Below, piece after piece: positions 14,468 to 16,125 of a stretch of DNA of 16,125 nt. The DNA comes from Pseudomonadota bacterium (GTDB lineage Bacteria > Pseudomonadota > Alphaproteobacteria > RF32 > CAG-239): contig JAJWCP010000009.1 of assembly GCA_021617435.1 (NCBI GenBank), positions 1-16,125 on the forward strand, written 5' to 3'. Below the pieces are notes generated by a model. The model was not told where the DNA came from. It made no database searches and saw only the letters and a program-made list of their open reading frames with translations. A program made the translations under genes and the position numbers. Within the stretch, counting starts at the first letter, position 1. Every line of letters begins with the position of its first letter.

Positions 14468-15124
14468 ATGGATAATGAAAAATTAAAAAATAAAACATTG
14501 TTGGTAATTATTGTTACCTTAATCACCATGGCGGCTGAAATCAGCTTTGGTATTTTAACCAAATCAATGGCCTTAACTGCTGACGGCTTTCACATGGGCA
14601 CCCACGCTTTAGCCTTGTTCATAACCTTTTTGGTATGCTCGGTAATCAATCGTTACAAAAATAAAGAAGACGTATTAAACGCTATCGGCGGTTACACCAG
14701 CGCATTATTTTTAGGTTTAACATCATTTGGTATTATTTATGAGTCGATTGACCGCTTTATCCACCCCGCTAAAATATCTTTTAATGAGGCTATTTTGGTA
14801 ACGGTTATAGGCTTGCTTGTTAATGTGGTTTGCCTATTTATTATGTCAGAACATCATCACCACGGAGCCAAAATTTGTAAACATCACCACCACAAAGAAA
14901 ATTTAAACTTTAAAGCCGCTTATCTGCATATTTTAGCCGATGCGTTAACTTCCGTTACCGCCATTGTCGCCTTGCTTTTAGGTAAATATTTCGGCTGGGT
15001 ATTTTTTGACCCTCTTATGGGCTTAATCGGCGGTTTAATCATCTTAAAATGGTCAGTCGGGCTAATTAAATCATCATTTAACATTTTAGTCGGTAACCTG
15101 CAGACCGTTGCAAAGGAAAAATAA
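14468..15124 (+). CDS. dmeF: Short DmeF-like cation diffusion facilitator
   Basis: Inner-membrane metal/proton antiporter of the CDF family, closest by motif to DmeF, which exports Ni2+/Co2+. Six membrane helices are visible. Helix 2 has ADGFHMGTHA (D39, H42, H46), the DmeF form of the metal site; helix 5 has HILADALTS (H154, D158). Between helices 4 and 5 is the cytosolic His loop HHHHGAKICKHHHH (129-142). At 218 residues the protein ends about 10 residues after helix 6, so the usual C-terminal ferredoxin-like domain of about 80 residues is absent, as is the His-rich N-terminal extension of many DmeF proteins. The gene ends cleanly at TAA with the next gene starting on the following base, which argues against recent truncation. 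Ribosome site AGGA (14457-14460) overlaps the stop of the repressor gene. Confidence 0.85.
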   Translation: MDNEKLKNKTLLVIIVTLITMAAEISFGILTKSMALTADGFHMGTHALALFITFLVCSVINRYKNKEDVLNAIGGYTSALFLGLTSFGIIYESIDRFIHPAKISFNEAILVTVIGLLVNVVCLFIMSEHHHHGAKICKHHHHKENLNFKAAYLHILADALTSVTAIVALLLGKYFGWVFFDPLMGLIGGLIILKWSVGLIKSSFNILVGNLQTVAKEK

Positions 15125-15973
15125 ATGAAAACTTGTTTAGTTCTTGAAGGCGGCGCCAAACGCGGCATATACACCGCCGGTGTGCTTGATGTTTTGCTTG
15201 AAAACAACATTATAACTGATGGCGTTATCGGTGTTTCGGCCGGCGCCATACATGGTTGTGGTTATGTTTCCCGCCAAATCGGGCGCGGCATTCGTTATAA
15301 TTTAAAATATAATAACGACTATCGCTTTATGAGCTTTAAGTCATGGCTTAAAACCGGAAATATGGTTGACACGGAATTTGCCTATCACGAACTGCCGGAA
15401 AAACTTGATGTTTTTGATAATCAAACCTTTAAAAAATCTGCAACCAAGTTTTATGTAACCTGCACCAACTTAAAAACCGGCAAAGCTGAATATATTTTAT
15501 GCCCTGACATGAGCGGCAAATATATGGATTATTTGCGGGCTTCTGCCTCTATGCCTTTTCTTTCCAAAATTGTGGAAATTGACGGCAATTTATACCTTGA
15601 CGGCGGTATAGCTGACAGCATTCCGCTAAACGCCGCCTTTAACTTAGGTTATGATAAAAATATCGTGGTACAAACCCGCCCGGAAGGATACCGCAAAAAA
15701 GCCGCTAAATTTGTTTGGCTAACCAAACTTGTTTATCGCAAATTTCCTAAATTTATTGCGGCTTTTACCAACCGCCCTGCAATATATAATCAAGAGCTGG
15801 ATAATATTAAAAACCTGGCTGAACAAGGTAAAATTTTTGTAATTAAACCGAGCCGGTTTATTAATATCAAACACGCTGAAACCAACCCTGAAATTATAAA
15901 AGCAATGTATAATCTCGGACGTGACGACGCTAAAAAGCAACTTGCCGCGCTTAAAATTTTTTTAGCTAAGTAA
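15125..15973 (+). CDS. Patatin-like phospholipase family protein (YjjU-type)
   Basis: Predicted cytosolic or membrane-associated lipid acyl hydrolase with a Ser-Asp dyad. The N-terminus LVLEGGAKRGIYTAGVLDVL (5-24) gives the oxyanion-hole glycines. The nucleophile elbow is GVSAG (36-40) with S38, and the dyad aspartate is D159 in YLDGG. ASASMPF (140-146 region) and the order of motifs resemble E. coli YjjU rather than the secreted ExoU type. No signal peptide or membrane helix is seen; 282 residues is typical. Its ATG starts on the base after the dmeF stop, with ribosome site AAGGA at 15113-15117 inside dmeF, so it belongs to the metal-response operon. A terminator follows 7 bases after the stop. 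The substrate is unknown. Confidence 0.88.
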   Translation: MKTCLVLEGGAKRGIYTAGVLDVLLENNIITDGVIGVSAGAIHGCGYVSRQIGRGIRYNLKYNNDYRFMSFKSWLKTGNMVDTEFAYHELPEKLDVFDNQTFKKSATKFYVTCTNLKTGKAEYILCPDMSGKYMDYLRASASMPFLSKIVEIDGNLYLDGGIADSIPLNAAFNLGYDKNIVVQTRPEGYRKKAAKFVWLTKLVYRKFPKFIAAFTNRPAIYNQELDNIKNLAEQGKIFVIKPSRFINIKHAETNPEIIKAMYNLGRDDAKKQLAALKIFLAK

Positions 15974-15979
15974 ATATAT

Positions 15980-16010
15980 AAACCGCCGAAAAATCAAATC
16001 CGGCGGTTTT
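15980..16010. terminator. Rho-independent terminator between convergent genes
   Basis: AAACCGCCG (15980-15988) pairs perfectly with CGGCGGTTT (16001-16009) around a 12-base loop, with T runs at 16007-16010 and 16012-16015. On the plus strand it ends the metal-response operon. On the minus strand the stem is followed by TTTATATAT, a weaker tail, so it may also serve the gene at the right edge. Confidence 0.85.
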
Positions 16011-16013
16011 GTT

Positions 16014-16125
16014 TTAGTCTTCTATATCAGCTTCGTAAGCATAAACAATGCGGCTGTCATCTTCATTTTCAGTATTACTAAGCTCGCATACCAATAACTT
16101 ATCGGCATCAATCAAACTGTCAAAA
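16014..16125 (-). CDS. C-terminal end of an unidentified minus-strand gene (partial)
   Basis: An open frame enters from the right edge and ends at TAA (plus 16014-16016), giving the last 36 residues of a protein. It ends in YAYEADIED and is acidic (many Asp/Glu), with a possible beta strand KLLVCEL. The reading frame, codon use like the neighbours and the terminator placed just beyond its stop support a real gene. Its stop lies inside the T-tract side of that terminator. The fragment is too short to assign a family. Confidence 0.6.
   Translation of the reverse strand, partial: FDSLIDADKLLVCELSNTENEDDSRIVYAYEADIED

Noticed and set aside
1..16125. tRNA genes, CRISPR arrays, insertion sequences or attachment sites
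   Set aside because: No cloverleaf-like sequence, regularly spaced repeat, transposase or integrase was seen in either strand.

Overview
The window reads as an AT-rich chromosome segment of an alphaproteobacterium that uses TGA, TAG and TAA as stops. The lineage is inferred from gene order and protein type: a GAF-domain PtsP next to a RodZ-type helix-turn-helix membrane protein, hisS and prfA on one strand, and a DmeF-type metal exporter behind its own CsoR/RcnR-family repressor. The A/T-biased third positions suggest an uncultured, possibly host- or gut-associated relative, but that is only an inference.

Layout. (1) Positions 1-5644, + strand: housekeeping block ptsP, rodZ-like, hisS, prfA, with a promoter before ptsP. 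(2) 5645-7596, + strand: a Gfo/Idh/MocA oxidoreductase with its own regulated-looking promoter and a strong terminator, then truA. (3) 7593-12106, - strand: a complete tripartite efflux operon, macA-macB-outer membrane lipoprotein, with one-base gaps between genes. (4) 12107-12464: a divergent control region with a MerR-family-type promoter (19-bp spacer and dyad) firing toward macAB, a conventional promoter firing the other way, a strong ribosome site followed by a 6-codon frame, and a perfect 13-bp inverted repeat. (5) 12465-12926: an unrecognised membrane-anchored protein with a duplicated Cys-x12-Cys module. (6) 13017-14111: an NhaA-type Na+/H+ antiporter. (7) 14114-15973: a metal-response operon with a G-tract operator, a CsoR/RcnR-family repressor, a short DmeF-like exporter without the usual C-terminal domain, and a patatin-like hydrolase that starts on the base after the dmeF stop. 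(8) A bidirectional-looking terminator and the C-terminal end of a - strand gene at the right edge.

How it fits together. The left third is core translation, cell-shape and nitrogen-PTS machinery. From 7593 rightward the content is envelope transport and ion homeostasis: macrolide/peptide/lipid-type efflux, sodium/proton exchange, and Ni/Co/Cu-type metal export. Each unit appears to have its own promoter. The most notable points are the MerR-type promoter over macAB, whose regulator is not in the window, the duplicated-cysteine small protein encoded divergently from it, and the minimal metal exporter coupled to a patatin-like enzyme. No RNA genes, insertion sequences or CRISPR arrays were seen.
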